Origin: Xiphias gladius
Lineage: Eukaryota > Chordata > Actinopteri > Istiophoriformes > Xiphiidae
DNA length: 64,000 nucleotides
Reading direction: 5' to 3'
Assembly: GCF_016859285.1 (NCBI RefSeq)
Contig: NC_053408.1
Coordinates: 12,285,213-12,349,212 of the forward strand
Position numbers and translations under genes: made by a program. Under the pieces are notes generated by a model that was not told the DNA's origin, searched no databases, and saw only the letters and a list, made by a program, of their open reading frames with translations. Each line of letters opens with the position of its first letter. Positions within the stretch are counted from its first letter, which is position 1. Below are positions 29,119-41,160 of this stretch, one piece after another.

Positions 29119-31095
29119 CTGTCATCTCAATGGAGACTTGTGTTCCCTTTGCCTCAAACTTTAGCAACATGGCAAAACCCTGCTGGCCTTTGGGCACTTT
29201 CTCTGCTGTCACCACAAAGTGGGGGTGATCAGACAATCCCTTCACTTTGGCAAGAGTCAGTCGACAGGCCCCAGGATAATGGTATGTCAGTCCATCAAAT
29301 GTATGATATGACCCTGGGCCCCTTGTCAAGCATGTTGCATAGCTGTTAGATCTGCATCCTCTTTCTCCCTCCTCCACACTGCAAGATTGAAGTGGACCAC
29401 AACCATGTGGGCGACAGGTCATGGAGCCGTAACTGCAGCTACAACGTCTTCCACAGTCTTCATCTAGTATTACAGTTTCTCTACAGCGGTAGTAGCGACC
29501 CTCAAAGCTGCAGCCACACTCAGCATGAGGGACGCAGACTCCAGCACTGAAGATGTAGCCTGAATTGCAGATGCAGCTCTCCTGGGCAGGGAGAGGGCAG
29601 CTGTGGGTGGAATTTGGATTGACACAGGTAGATGGACATCCTGTGCCTTGGGACTCAAAGTGGCTGTTGGCTGGGCAGAGGATTTCTAAACAAAAGCAAA
29701 CAATATTTATATTGACCTCATGGGCATTTTGAAATGATATGTTTAAATAATGTTGAACGACTGACAGACATACCACAAAAGCCTGGTTGCCTCCAACTTG
29801 GCAGCTGGATACCATTCTGTTGACACTGACTTGTGTAAACATTTAGGGCTTGACACGTAATTGACTGGTATCCTCCTCCTACACACAGATAATACCAGAT
29901 AATACAGACAACTCTTCACAAAGGTCTGTGGGGGAAGTCGTTGATGGCAAGCAGCAAACGGTCCAGCACTGCTCTGGAGGATACCACAATGGTCAGTATT
30001 GCTGTATAAAGCTGTCTGATCATCAAAAACCTGACTCATAAACCTGGACAGTGCCATTGCTAAGGGAGAGCGGAGTGGCAGCAAAGTTTCCATTAACCTG
30101 TAAACACAGCACCAGACAACGACATTGTAAAAATATGAACTACATAAAAATATAACGGGGTTGAAACTTGAAAGGAGCAGGGTTGCCCGAGACACTGCAG
30201 ACCTACTGAGGTGCAGGTGCACAGGTACTTTCACTCCAGAATGAGTCACCCAGCTGCACGGGTTTGGGGGGCATTTTTGCCTGGACAGAAAACTGCCTTT
30301 ATTTTTAGAGTAAACAGTAGAGTGGTGGCAAAAAATGAGTGGAAGAAAGGTGCCAGGCCGTCTTGAACTGGGGTTGTGCATGCTCATGGTCAACGTCTTA
30401 AAATTGTAGCCCATGATGCTATAACCATTTAACTATGGGAAATACTTTGGCATACAAATACAAATCATACATTTTTTAATTTCCAATGTAATAGCTGCTT
30501 ACTGCACAATGTAGCCAGCTGTGGGCAGCATGTAAAACATTAATCAATGGCTCAACACTAAGTATAGATTTATCTTATTTATTGATCACATATCCACATT
30601 ACTGTAAAGAAGTATGAATAGTGATCATCCTCTGGTTGTGACCTTAGCATTTAAACTGCAGCCTCTTGATCCATGATCTGTCCGAAAGGCCCAGCGACCA
30701 GGTACATTGACATTGCTGCTAAGTTGTAAAACTGAGCCACTGCCTGTTGAATATCTAGAGAATGATCCAGGGATGGTTAAGTGTTGAGCAGAACTGACTG
30801 TGTCATACCCAGCCTGGAAATACATGTCACACAGATATAATGAAATGTGTGTTTTTTGTATTTGTACATTGCCATTACTGTATTAAGATTTAGGTACAGC
30901 ATGGCAACTTAAAACATGTTTTTGTATTTTACTATTATTTTTAGGTACAGCATGGCAAAAAAACATATGTTTTTTTGTTTTTGTTTCTTTGTAGGGCTAA
31001 TATTCTAACCTGTATGAGTTATAGTTGTTATAGTTATTATAGTTTATCAGGACAAATGAATACTGGCCACCGGAATGCTTGGAATGTTGTTCGCT
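29119..31095 (-). pseudogene. Tectorin-like 5'-part pseudogene (exons 9, 8, 7, 6, 5 relics)
   Basis: In parental order on the minus strand: a NIDO-region exon 5 relic near 31090-31000 (degenerate, with a second scrap near 31335-31275), exon 6 at 30813-30648 (166 nt as in the parent, with the donor GT changed to CT), a short internally deleted exon 7 relic near 30251-30168, exon 8 at 30097-29774 with a 263-nt internal deletion that removes the CGLCGNF part of vWD1 and breaks the frame, plus a small insertion near 29890, and exon 9 (TIL plus first half of vWD2) at 29685-29119, open but cut short at its 3' end. The deletion, donor loss and truncation make this non-functional as a tectorin. Confidence 0.9.
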
Positions 31096-31109
31096 GAAAA
31101 AAATTGACT

Positions 31110-31495
31110 TGTGTGTCAGTACGCCATGACAGAGCGGTTGGGTGTAGTGACAGCTGCTTGACTGATTTTAGAATACGCAGATCAGTAATACAGTTATCGG
31201 GGGATTTATCGACCAGTGACAGATTTTTCCTCCTTTTTGTAGGCTCTAAGTATATTATATTATGAGTTGTTTGCAGTATAAATCCATAGTTTTATCAGGA
31301 ATGAATACTGGCCACCAATGAATGTGGAATGCTGAAAAAAAAAAAAATGTGTGTGTGTGTGTCAGCCATGACAGAGCGGTTGGGTGTAGTGACAGCTGCT
31401 TGACTGATTTTAGAATACGCAGATCAGTAATACAGTTATCGGGGGATTTATCGACCAGTGACAGATTTTTCCTCCTTTTTTTTCTCTTTCCTTTC
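31110..31495. repeat. Short local duplication (about 240 bp apart)
   Basis: A segment containing CCATGACAGAGCGGTTGGGT and ATCGACCAGTGACAGATTTT occurs at about 31126-31230 and again at 31367-31473, together with two scraps of the exon 5 relic (CTGGCCACC). An A-run followed by a GT run lies at 31336-31362. Confidence 0.8.
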
Positions 31496-32735
31496 CAGTA
31501 GATTAAATTAGTTCCAGTCATATTGGCTGTTTTACCATATGACATTTCTACATTATCCACCAGTGACAGATTTTCTTTCCTTTGGCAACTGAAAAATACT
31601 GAATCCCACAAATGTCATGGCAAAGCAAGTATATACATCACAGTTCATAAAGTGAAGCAATTTAAAATCTATAGACTTAGACCTAAAAACAAAGCTAAAG
31701 TTAAATGCTGTTGATTAATGAAAATACTTGATGTAGGTGTATCAGTATAACAAACTGAAAATCAAACTGTAGCTTACTGAGAAAAACAAATTCGTGCAAA
31801 GCAACAATCCTTAAAATGCTGCGGGAAAGAAACCTACTAAAAATAAAAATGTGACAGGCACTCTGAAATGGAGTGACAGATAAAGGACTTTTGTAACAAC
31901 ATCGCTATGAAGTTGATATACAAGTATTTCCAGCCTCACTTTATTTCCCTACCCTTTGTGGGTGCTCATTGACGGCCAGGTTCTGTTTTAAATAATTCTG
32001 TTTTTTTTTTTAAATAATAGATAGTTTAAATTAGTTCCAGCCATGTTGACTGTTTTACCATATGCCATTTCTAGATTATCCACCAGTGACAGATTTTTCT
32101 TTCTTTTGGCAACTGAAAAATACTGAATCCCACAAATGTCATGGCAAAGCAAGTATATACATCACAGTTCATAAAGTGAAGCAATTTAAAATCTATAGAC
32201 TTAGACCTAAAAACAAAGCTAAAGTTAAATGCTGTTGATTAATGAAAATACTTGATGTAGGTGTATCAGTATAACAAACTGAAAATCAAACTGTAGCTTA
32301 CTGAGAAAAACAAATTCGTGCAAAGCAACAATCCTTAAAATGCTGCGGGAAAGAAACCTACTAAAAATAAAAATGTGACAGGCACTCTGAAATGGAGTGA
32401 CAGATCAAGGACTTTTGTAACAACATCGCTATGAAGTTGATATACAAGTATTTCCAGCCTCACTTTATTTCCCTACCCTTTGTGGGTGCTCATTGACGGC
32501 CAGGTTCTGTTTTAAATAATTCTGTTTTTATTTTTTAATAGTAGATAGATTAAATTAGTTCCAGCCATATTGGCTGTTTTACCATATGACATTTCTAGAT
32601 TATACACCAGTGACAGATTTTTCCTGCCTTGAATACTTGATGTAGGTGTATCAGTATAACAAACTGAAAATCATCAAACTGTAACTTACTGAAAAAAACA
32701 AATTAGTGCAAAGCAACAATCCTTGGTTTTTCCAT
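31495..32735. repeat. Tandem copies of repeat unit 'alpha'
   Basis: Two full units of about 520 bp (from near 31497 and 32025) and the start of a third (near 32540) follow each other head to tail with only scattered differences, mostly in the T-rich joint TTTTTAAATAATAGATA. No coding capacity is seen. Confidence 0.9.
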
Positions 32736-35700
32736 GTACTGAATGTACTGTAGAGGCAGGTAAAACCAATGTGGGTAGTTGGCCCAGTGTTTCCTGGTAA
32801 AATCTTTATATCAACGTTTAATGTGGATACCAAAAAAAATGGTAGAATTAATTTAGTTCCTATCGGGCGCTATTTAGTTGTTTCAATATTTAGATATTGC
32901 AGAATGAATTGGAATAATATTAATTCATGGTTAATTTACAGTGTTGGAAATGACATTTTCAATTATAATTATTTAATTTTAGCTTTAATGATTTATTTAC
33001 ATTGAAGGACCAAGGAGTAAAAGTGGTTACTTACAATGTTAAAGCATGTTGGGAAAATGTTCACACTTCTAATGCGCAGAAGTAAAATAACAGGAAAACT
33101 GGCTGAAAAAAGCTCGGAGCTCAGTTATTGTATGTTCATGCATGACATACAGTATGTGCTCTACTGTTCTTACAGAGACACTGGGCACAGCCCTGAACAG
33201 CATAAGGTCTCATGGCTGGGAGTTGGGTGCAATGTACCTGCAGGAGCAAATATCTTGACGCCATTTTCAAAAACACTGTCCTGTATATAATGTAGCAAAA
33301 AATACAGTGTCTGAACACTTCTTAAACTGGAAACTATGCTCAGTAAAGGGCAGAGAGGGCAGTTGTGGGTGGAATTTGGATTGATACAGGTAGCTGGACA
33401 TATCAAATATTGATATGTGTGATTGTTTGTGATTAAATCAAAATATATATATTTCTGCCAACACTTAAAGTCTCCATGAAACCCTCTCACCACCCCATAA
33501 ATATTTGCTTGCTCGCTGCCGCATGTGTATTACACATTGCATGTTACTGATGGTCAGGGGCACAGTGAGGGGGTTAGGGGAACTAAGTTACCATGGCCCC
33601 AACACAGGGAGCATGGAACAAAGCTTTTACCTGTAACTTTGAAAACCATAAGTAAACTATTACTGTTGGCTGAATAAATAGTTTGAGGGACTATTTCTTG
33701 TATCATAAGTGATATCAGAGCTCCTGAGCTCATAACGGTGTTACAAAAAGTAATTTCAAGCCGTTTTTTTTGGCAGTTTGCACTAAAAGAACACTTGCCA
33801 CAATAACACCCAGTAAACTGTAGCTTACTGAGAAAAACAAATTCGTGCAAAGCAACAATCCTTAAAATGCTGCGGTAAATAAACCTACTAACGTGTGACA
33901 GGCACTCTGAAATGGAGTGACAGATCAAGGACATTGTGTAACAACATTACTATGAAGTTGATATACAAGTATTTCCAGCCTCACTTTATTTCCCTACCCT
34001 TTGTGGGTGCTCATTGACGGCCAGGTTCTGTTTTAAATAATTCTGTTTTTTTTTTTAAATAATAGATAGTTTAAATTAGTTCCAGCCATGTTGACTGTTT
34101 TACCATATGCCATTTCTAGATTATCCACCAGTGACAGATTTTTCCTTCTTTTGGCAACTGAAAAATACTGAATCCCACAAATGTCATGGCAAAGCAAGTA
34201 TATACATCACAGTTCATAAAGTGAAGCAATTTAAAATCTATAGACTTAGACCTAAAAACAAAGCTAAAGTTAAATGCTGTTGATTAATGAAAATACTTGA
34301 TGTAGGTGTATCAGTATAACAAACTGAAAATCAAACTGTAGCTTACTGAGAAAAACAAATTCGTGCAAAGCAACAATCCTTAAAATGCTGCGGGAAAGAA
34401 ACCTACTAAAAATAAAAATGTGACAGGCACTCTGAAATGGAGTGACAGATCAAGGACTTTTGTAACAACATCGCTATGAAGTTGATATACAAGTATTTCC
34501 AGCCTCACTTTATTTCCCTACCCTTTGTGGGTGCTCATTGACGGCCAGGTTCTGTTTTAAATAATTCTGTTTTTATTTTTTAATAGTAGATAGATTAAAT
34601 TAGTTCCAGCCATATTGGCTGTTTTACCATATGACATTTCTAGATTATACACCAGTGACAGATTTTTCCTGCCTTGAATACTTGATGTAGGTGTATCAGT
34701 ATAACAAACTGAAAATCAAACTGTAACTTACTGAGAAAAAACAAATTAGTGCAAAGCAACAATCCTTGGTTTTTCCATGTACTGAATGTACTGTAGAGGC
34801 AGGTAAAACCAATGTGGGTAGTTGGCCCAGTGTTTCCTGGTAAAATCTTTATCAACGTTTAATGTGGATACCAAAAATGGTAGAATTAATGTTCCTGTCG
34901 GCCGCTATTAGTTGTTTCAATATTTAGATATTGCAGAATGAATTGGAATAATATTAATTCATGGTTAATTTACAGGAGTGTTGGAAATGACATTTTCAAT
35001 TATAATAATTTTAGCTGTGATTTAACATTGAAGGACCAAGGAGTAAAAGTGGTTACTTACAATGTTAAAGCATGTTGGGAAAATGTTCACACTTCGAATG
35101 CGCAGAAGTAAAATAACAGGAAAACTGGCTGAAAACGAAAGCTCGGAAGCTCAGTAAGTTTTATTGTATGTTCATGCATGACATACAGTATGTGCTCTAC
35201 TGTTCTTACAGAGACACTGGGCACAGCCCTGAACAGCATAAGGTCTCATGGCTGGGAGTTGGGTGCAGTGTACCTGCAGGAGCAAATATCTTGACGCCAT
35301 TTTCAAAAACACTGTCCTGTATATAATGTAGCAAAAAATACAGTGTCTGAACACTTCTTAAACTGGAAAATATGCTCAGTAGAGGACAGAGAGGGCAGTT
35401 GTGGGTGGAATTTGGATTGATACAGGTAGCTGGACATATCAAATATTGATATGTGTGATTGTTTGTGATTAAATCTAGATATATATATTTCTGCCAACAC
35501 TTAAAGTCTCCATGAAACCCTCTCACCAGCCCATGAATATTTGCTCGTTTCTGCCGCATGTGTATTACACATTGCATGTTACTGATGGTCAGGGGCACAG
35601 TGAGGGGAATAGTGGAACTAAGTTACCATGGCCCCAACACAGGGAGCATGGAACAAAGCTTTTATCTGTAACTTTGAAAACCGTAAGTAAACTATTACTG

Positions 35701-35965
35701 TTGGCTGAATAAATAGTTTGAGGGACTATTTCTTGTATCATAAGTGATATCAGAGCTCCTGAGCTCGTAAAGGTGTTACTAAAAGTAATTTCAAGCCGTC
35801 ATTTTCGGCAGTTTTCAGATGCTTATAATACACAGTGTTTCTCAACTAATAACGTTTGAAACTGGGATAGTTTACTAAAGTGTTTTGATCAGTTTTACTG
35901 ATGAAAATAAACCTTGAGCAGCATCATAAAAGTTGAACTGCTGGCTCCTGTTTAAGACCAGAGTG
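32735..35965. repeat. Tandem 2.03-kb duplication with embedded TIL-exon scrap
   Basis: The block from about 32540 repeats at about 34583 (offset near 2036; for example, CATGCATGACATACAGTATG at 33138 and 35174). Each copy contains a unit here named 'gamma' (33130-33800; 35160-35960). Gamma includes about 50 bp homologous to the TIL part of tectorin-like exon 9 (33352-33399; 35388-35436), read on the minus strand as CPATCINPNSTHNCPLCPL against the parental CPSTCVNPNSTHSCPLP. Confidence 0.88.
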
Positions 35966-36049
35966 AGATGTACTGTATTTCCAGTTTATGCTCAGGGCAG
36001 AGTGAAGACCTGAAAAACTGTGATGGAAATCACGTTGTGAAACCTCATC

Positions 36050-36365
36050 CTGTGCACAGAAGATCTTGGCCCTCATTTCCTGACACACAAACATCAAACA
36101 CACAGTCGTCTAAATATGGCGCTGGGTCCACCTGCTCATGGCAGAAGCTAAAGGGGCCATCGGCATGAATCAACTCACACTGAGCTGTAGCAGGCTGTTC
36201 ATTGGTACACTGTGGGCAGGAGGAACCACACCCATCACTGCAGGTGTAGTTGCCTGCCACCTTCCAAGCTGTCCCAAACTCATCTGGAGTGGTGACTATT
36301 GTCCCTGACAGGGTGTGGAACTCATCATTTGGGTTTCCATTGAAGTTTCCACAAAGTCGACATGT
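36050..36365 (-). pseudogene. Tectorin-like exon 13 relic (vWD3 end and C8)
   Basis: Homologous to parental exon 13 (16861-16461), encoding the vWD3 CGLCGNF end and the following C8 cysteines; recognisable translation includes GCGSSCPQCTNEQPATAQCE. The 3' end of the exon is missing and is replaced by gamma-unit sequence at about 36055. The second Cys of the CGLC motif is altered, since the plus strand reads AAGTCGACATG. The same relic recurs at 42528-42845. Confidence 0.85.
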
Positions 36366-36448
36366 TACAAGACATTCAAGAAAATAGTGCGGGCTCTATT
36401 AATGCGGGCTTTAAAAGGTAGTTAATGTTGAAAAGTTTTAAGAGGTGT

Positions 36449-36590
36449 TGCCCTCACCGTAGCTCTCATTGTTGGGCCAATGGTGGTGTTCATCACAGAA
36501 GCAGCCGTAAACACCAACCTTTTTACCACACTACTCGTACTCTGACCAGTCCTGCTTTTCACAGGGGGTCTGACTCAGCCGGAGAAACAG
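36449..36590 (-). pseudogene. Tectorin-like exon 18 relic (EGF-like)
   Basis: Corresponds to parental exon 18 (12908-12789). The CDEHHHWPNNESYG end is clear. The Trp codon of the EYEWCG motif has become TAG (36531-36533), so the exon is dead. It lies only 85 bp from an exon 13 relic, so the intervening exons 14-17 are missing here. Confidence 0.85.
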
Positions 36591-36634
36591 CATGGAAAGG
36601 AGTAAAGAAACTGAAACACAATTGGTAAGATTCA

Positions 36635-36932
36635 ATTCTATTCTATTCTATTCTATTTATATAGCACCAAATCATAACAGAGGTTATCTCAGGGCACTTT
36701 TCGTTTAGAGCAGGTCTAGACCGTACTCTTTAATGTTATATTTAAAGAGACCCAATATTCCCCCATGAGCAAGCACTTGGCGACAGCGGCAAGGAAAAAC
36801 TCCCTTTAAACAGCTAGAATCCTTGAACAGAACCCGGCTCATGGTGGGCGTCTGTCTGCCTCGACTGGCTGGGTTCAGAGAGAAAGAGAGAGGGAAAAGG
36901 AGAGAGGGAGAGGGAGAGGGGAGAGAGAAAGA

Positions 36933-36967
<35 letters not shown>

Positions 36968-37520
36968 GGGGGGGCAGGAGTAAGGAACGAGAATATAGCA
37001 CAGTACAGGTACAACATGAAGATTTATAACAATAATGAGACTAATAATAAAACTAATAATTAAATTAATAGGGTAAATAATAATACTAATAAAACGAAAT
37101 ATAATAATAGTATTGGTAATCATAATAATTGAAGCAGTGGGTGCTGAGCAGGCTCATGGGGGTAGTAGGTGGTTTGCAGTCACAGATCCAGACTCTGCAG
37201 CACCAGGGGCAAAAATACCCGCAGAAAGCAACAGGAGGAGAGAGGAGAGAGACGCGAAAGCACAAAACTAGTGCCACGTCAAGTTAGTAAAGAGCACTGA
37301 TGGGATATGAATGCGTACAGATGGAGAGGAAGAGGAGGAGAGAGGAGCTCGGTGCATCCCTGGGAAGTCCCCCGCAGTTTAGGCCTATAGCAGCATAACT
37401 AGGGGGTGGTTAGAGCCAAGCCTGAGCCAGCCCTAACTATAAGCTTTATCAAAAAGGAAGGTTTTAAGCTCTTAAATGTGACCCAAACTGGAAGAAGAGG
37501 GGTAGGATTCTGAAGAAAGA
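36635..37520 (-). repeat. Teleost dispersed repeat copy
   Basis: Starts with a TTCTA run and the phrase TATATAGCACCAAATCATAA, continues through TTCCCCCATGAGCAAGCACT, a GA-rich and GT-rich simple section (36880-36967), an AATAATA-rich section, and ends near GGAAGGTTTTAAGCTCTTAA. I recognise this as a very abundant fish repeat from memory; its class is not asserted. It sits between the EGF relic and the 2.5-kb duplicated block. Open frames through the GT run are not genes. A short piece of the same family, in the other orientation, forms the 3' end of the coiled-coil ORF cassettes near 49.2 and 53.7 kb. Confidence 0.8.
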
Positions 37521-37539
37521 AGATACCTACAGCCACGTA

Positions 37540-40055
37540 CTGCAAGATCAACCTTCTTAGGAACACCAATTTTTCTTCTTTATCAGCCCACTGCAAACAT
37601 ACCACATTGCAAAGCTGGGCGCCACTCTGAGATGTTCAACCCCAAAACAGAGCAGGTTCTCTCGTAGGCTGAGATGGCAGAACACAGCATGCCATTGGCT
37701 GGAGTTTAGAGGAAGAGATCATAGACACTGGAACTGAAAAATGGCTGGGGGTCAAGGTGCAGGTGACAGGCTCTGAATGGGCCACTGGTGTTTGTGATGA
37801 TGCTACAGAGCTCGGAAAATTCTTCCCTGAAGGTGCAGTTGTTCAATCCATCACCATTTTCATCATCTGTGGATCCACATCTAGAAAAAGAAATATCATG
37901 ATGCCATTAGTGTCTGCTGCAGTATTCATAAAATTATCCTACATGGCTTTTCATAACAGCTCACCCTGGTTGGCTCGTGGGTGCCTCCCAGCTGTGTCCA
38001 AACTCATTGTCGTTTTGTGCCAGTGTGCCATTGGGTAAGACTTTGTCATCTGCAGGATCACTGTTGAAGTTTCCACACATACCAGTGACTCTGTTTTGAC
38101 AGTGTTGGGCAATTCTGACCAATAGGGTACTCTGGCCATCAAACTGAACTGTCAGGTCAATGGCATTGACCACTATGTAGCTTCCCTGCCTTACAACCGT
38201 AGCTAAGGTTCCTGTGGTGGTTGGAAGAGAGACCTCAGTTCCATTTACCTGGAAGACCAAGAGATTAGAGAGAGATGGACAAGAGCTTTGGGCATTTGTT
38301 GTGATCTATGCTGATACCAGACAGATATAGAGTTACATAAAATAATAACATGTTTACCTTTACTCTTTTGTTTGGTCCAATCCTGATGTATGCACTCTCT
38401 GGTTGATTTGAGAGGTATATATCCACTGCTGATACAAACGACACACGGTTGTTGCCACGGTGATTATTGGTGGCTGCTACCTGAAACTGGGTTTCATTGG
38501 TGCCGTGGCTCACACTCTCAGTGATGATGTACGAGCACGTGCCCTGGAAATGAGCTAGTGCCCCGTCAAAGGTGATGTAGTGTGGGTCCCCCCACACAGT
38601 ACAAGTAGACATTGAATCAAAACAGCCCAGCTGGCCATTTCTGACAGTGCACTCTTGTGCAGGAGTGCAAGATGTAGCAGAGCAGCGCAGGTCATTGGGA
38701 GCCTGGCATTCACATCGCTGGGAGCAACCTTCTATCCAGAATGACTCACCAGCCTGTAGCATGTGAGAAAAAGAGATACACGCCACATATTAGGCCAAAT
38801 CAATGAACAGACTTTTTTCACAGGAGACAATTTGACAAGATAAAAGAAGGAAATGCAAATGTCTAATTAATAGTCAAAATGAATTGCATTCTGTTTAGGT
38901 GAGCCAGGTCCAGGGTCCTGCTGGCTGACTGGACAGGTTTCCTGGGACATGACCAATATAGTTCTGAATCTGCCAAGTGACAGAGCAACCAATCATAATA
39001 GTTGATTCCACCCGCAGAGGTTGATTGACAAGTAAGCGTAATACTGAAATAAATGAAATAAATAAAACAGTCCTTTGCAGGAAAAAATAAAGAAAAAGAA
39101 CACAGTGAAATAAATGTTTAAACTCCAGCCTTAAAATAGATAATAAATATATTAAAACATGTAGAATAAAGTTGGAATGAAGTTTTATAATTGTAAACAT
39201 ATAAATTTATTTCAGTTGATACATATATACTTGGATATATATTTGATTTATTTATTCATTTCATTGAAGTATTTATTTAACTTAGGGAGAAGTACTTAAT
39301 ATTTTTTGTTTAATATTTATTTATTTTACTTCCTATTCATATTTTTAATCTTATTTATTCCATTGTCATTTTATCAATTTGTCTATTTTATCAACATAGA
39401 TACGGCCCATCTAGTATTCAGTACAAAGAGGCGTGCGTGGAGGTAAAGTAATGCTGGTCTTCCACAAGGGGGAAAAGCCTCACTGCGCATGTCAGACTGC
39501 CGTCAACCAATTTTAATAGTATCCTCGTAAAAAGCTGGCGTTAATCAAAATGTTTGTGCCATTCTATCTAGCATACATGTAACCATTATCCCTTTTACAC
39601 TGCTCAAATTCCTCACCATGAGTCTCAGTGAAACTTCTCCAAACAGACCACTGAGGACGATGAACGTCCCGCTCGTCAATGGAAAGGGAATTCATTATTG
39701 GATTAATGGACAGGCAGTGTCATGGAGAAGTGTGCACACATGAACGGCCCCCATGGACCTTTCTAGAAAGGAGGTCAGGAATAATTTTTTTTCCACAGGT
39801 CTCTTCTTTATCTCTTTGTTGTTGTGTGTCCTGTGTGTGTGTGTCGTGCTCCTTCACCTGCCTTGGTGATCAGGCCAGCTTTCTGCCCTGTGATTGTTAT
39901 TATTTATCATCATTTGATTAACATCTCTTTCATTCTTCTGCCTATTGGCCCCACTGTTGCCCCTATCACTTGGTTACTGAGTAAAGTGTACACTGTTTTC
40001 CATTTGTTTGCTTTATGCTTAGGCTGCCCGGACAGTTGGTCCTTCTTCAGCTTTA
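37540..40055 (-). pseudogene. 2.5-kb recent duplicate of tectorin-like exons 17-16-15 and intron 14
   Basis: Nearly identical to about 12977-15492, with a constant offset of 24563 bp. Exon copies: 37880-37603 (C8), 38248-37965 and 38753-38358 (vWD4). The vWD4 exons remain open with intact splice sites. The C8 exon has a TAA at 37706-37708 where the parent has a Tyr codon, and the preceding Cys codon (TGC) is TTC. Only scattered single-base differences are seen, introns included, so the copy is young. It ends abruptly near 40055 inside the parental intron, where another partial vWD4 piece begins. Confidence 0.93.
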
Positions 40056-40059
40056 CTAG

Positions 40060-40240
40060 AGTTACATAAAATATTAACATGTTTACCTTTACTCTTTTGT
40101 TTGGTCCAATCCTGATGTATGCATTCTCTGGTTGATTTGAGAGGTATGTATCAACTGTTGATAGAAACGACACATGGTTGTTGCCATGGTCATTATTGGT
40201 AGCTGCTACCTGAAACTGGGTTTCAATATTGTCTTGATAA
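40060..40240 (-). pseudogene. Partial vWD4 exon 15 relic
   Basis: The 3' third of exon 15 with its donor region is repeated directly after the 2.5-kb block. It stops near the sequence TGGGTTTCAATATTG, where the parent continues into the GTNETQFQVAATNN part of the exon. It is more diverged than the adjacent block. Confidence 0.82.
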
Positions 40241-40560
40241 ACCAAGCCAATATTGTAGTGTTGTTTTGGTCGTCTCCTTCCAGTTTTGTGAAATTACTTG
40301 ATTAGGAAATTTCAGGCAAATGAGGATAAAGTTTTTTGTTAAGTATACTTATGTTGATGGTTGATAGACACAGGCAGTGGACATCATGATTCTGATATCT
40401 GTGATGTAAGAGAGCTGCTTAATGGGGACCAAAGGTAAATTGTTATATGTGCAAATACTGAAATCTTTGCATAATTCATTTGATACGGACTATCAGATAA
40501 ATTATTCGAGCATATTTATACAAATCTGGTGTTTTATTCATTTACAGTTATATGACTTAG

Positions 40561-40733
40561 ATTATAGTAGAAGCCGTCATATTGGCAGCCACAGCTTTAC
40601 ACAGGGACACATGTTGTCCGACTTCTTAGGAACCCCTCATCACAGCAAACCTGCTCAAGTCACCTGCTGGCACAGGTGTGGCCACAGTTGGTACCACACA
40701 GCTCATAATGGCTGTTGGCTGGACAGTCCAGTC
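40561..40733 (-). pseudogene. TIL3 exon 14 relic
   Basis: Homologous to parental exon 14 (16306-16110) but 173 nt against 197, with internal deletions that remove part of the TIL cysteine pattern. The donor GT is changed to CT (TAATCTAAG against TAATGTAAG). Confidence 0.85.
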
Positions 40734-40820
40734 CTTAATAGATGAGAAAAGTAATGATGGATGATTGTTTCTTAGGCTGTTTGTATAGTGGATAAACAAC
40801 ACATTGACTGTTTGACTCAC

Positions 40821-41160
40821 TGCAAGTGGTGGTCTGTCTCCAAGTGTAGATTCGAACACTGGCAGACTGACAGGCACTGATTATGCTTGAATGGCCCTGC
40901 ACAGATCTTGGCCCTCATTTCCCGACACACAAACATCAAACACAAAGTCGTCTAAATATGGCGCTGGGTCCACCTGCTCATGGCAGAAGCTGGGCCCTCG
41001 GCTTGAATCAACTCACACTGAGCTGTAGCAGGCTGTTCATTGGTACACTGTGGGCAGGAGGAACCACACCCATCACTGCAGGTGTAGTTGCCTGCCACCT
41101 TCCAAGCTGTCCCAAACTCATCTGGAGTGGTGACTATTCTCCCTGATAGGGTGTGGAACC
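40821..41160 (-). pseudogene. Exon 13 relic, truncated
   Basis: The C8-containing exon of vWD3, with small deletions (for example in the SFCHEQ region) and loss of its 5' end; it joins a local repeat at about 41160. It directly follows the exon 14 relic, so parental order is kept here. Confidence 0.85.

Noticed and set aside
36705..37123. Open frames around a GT/GA simple repeat
   Set aside because: They lie inside a dispersed fish repeat and consist largely of simple-sequence translation.
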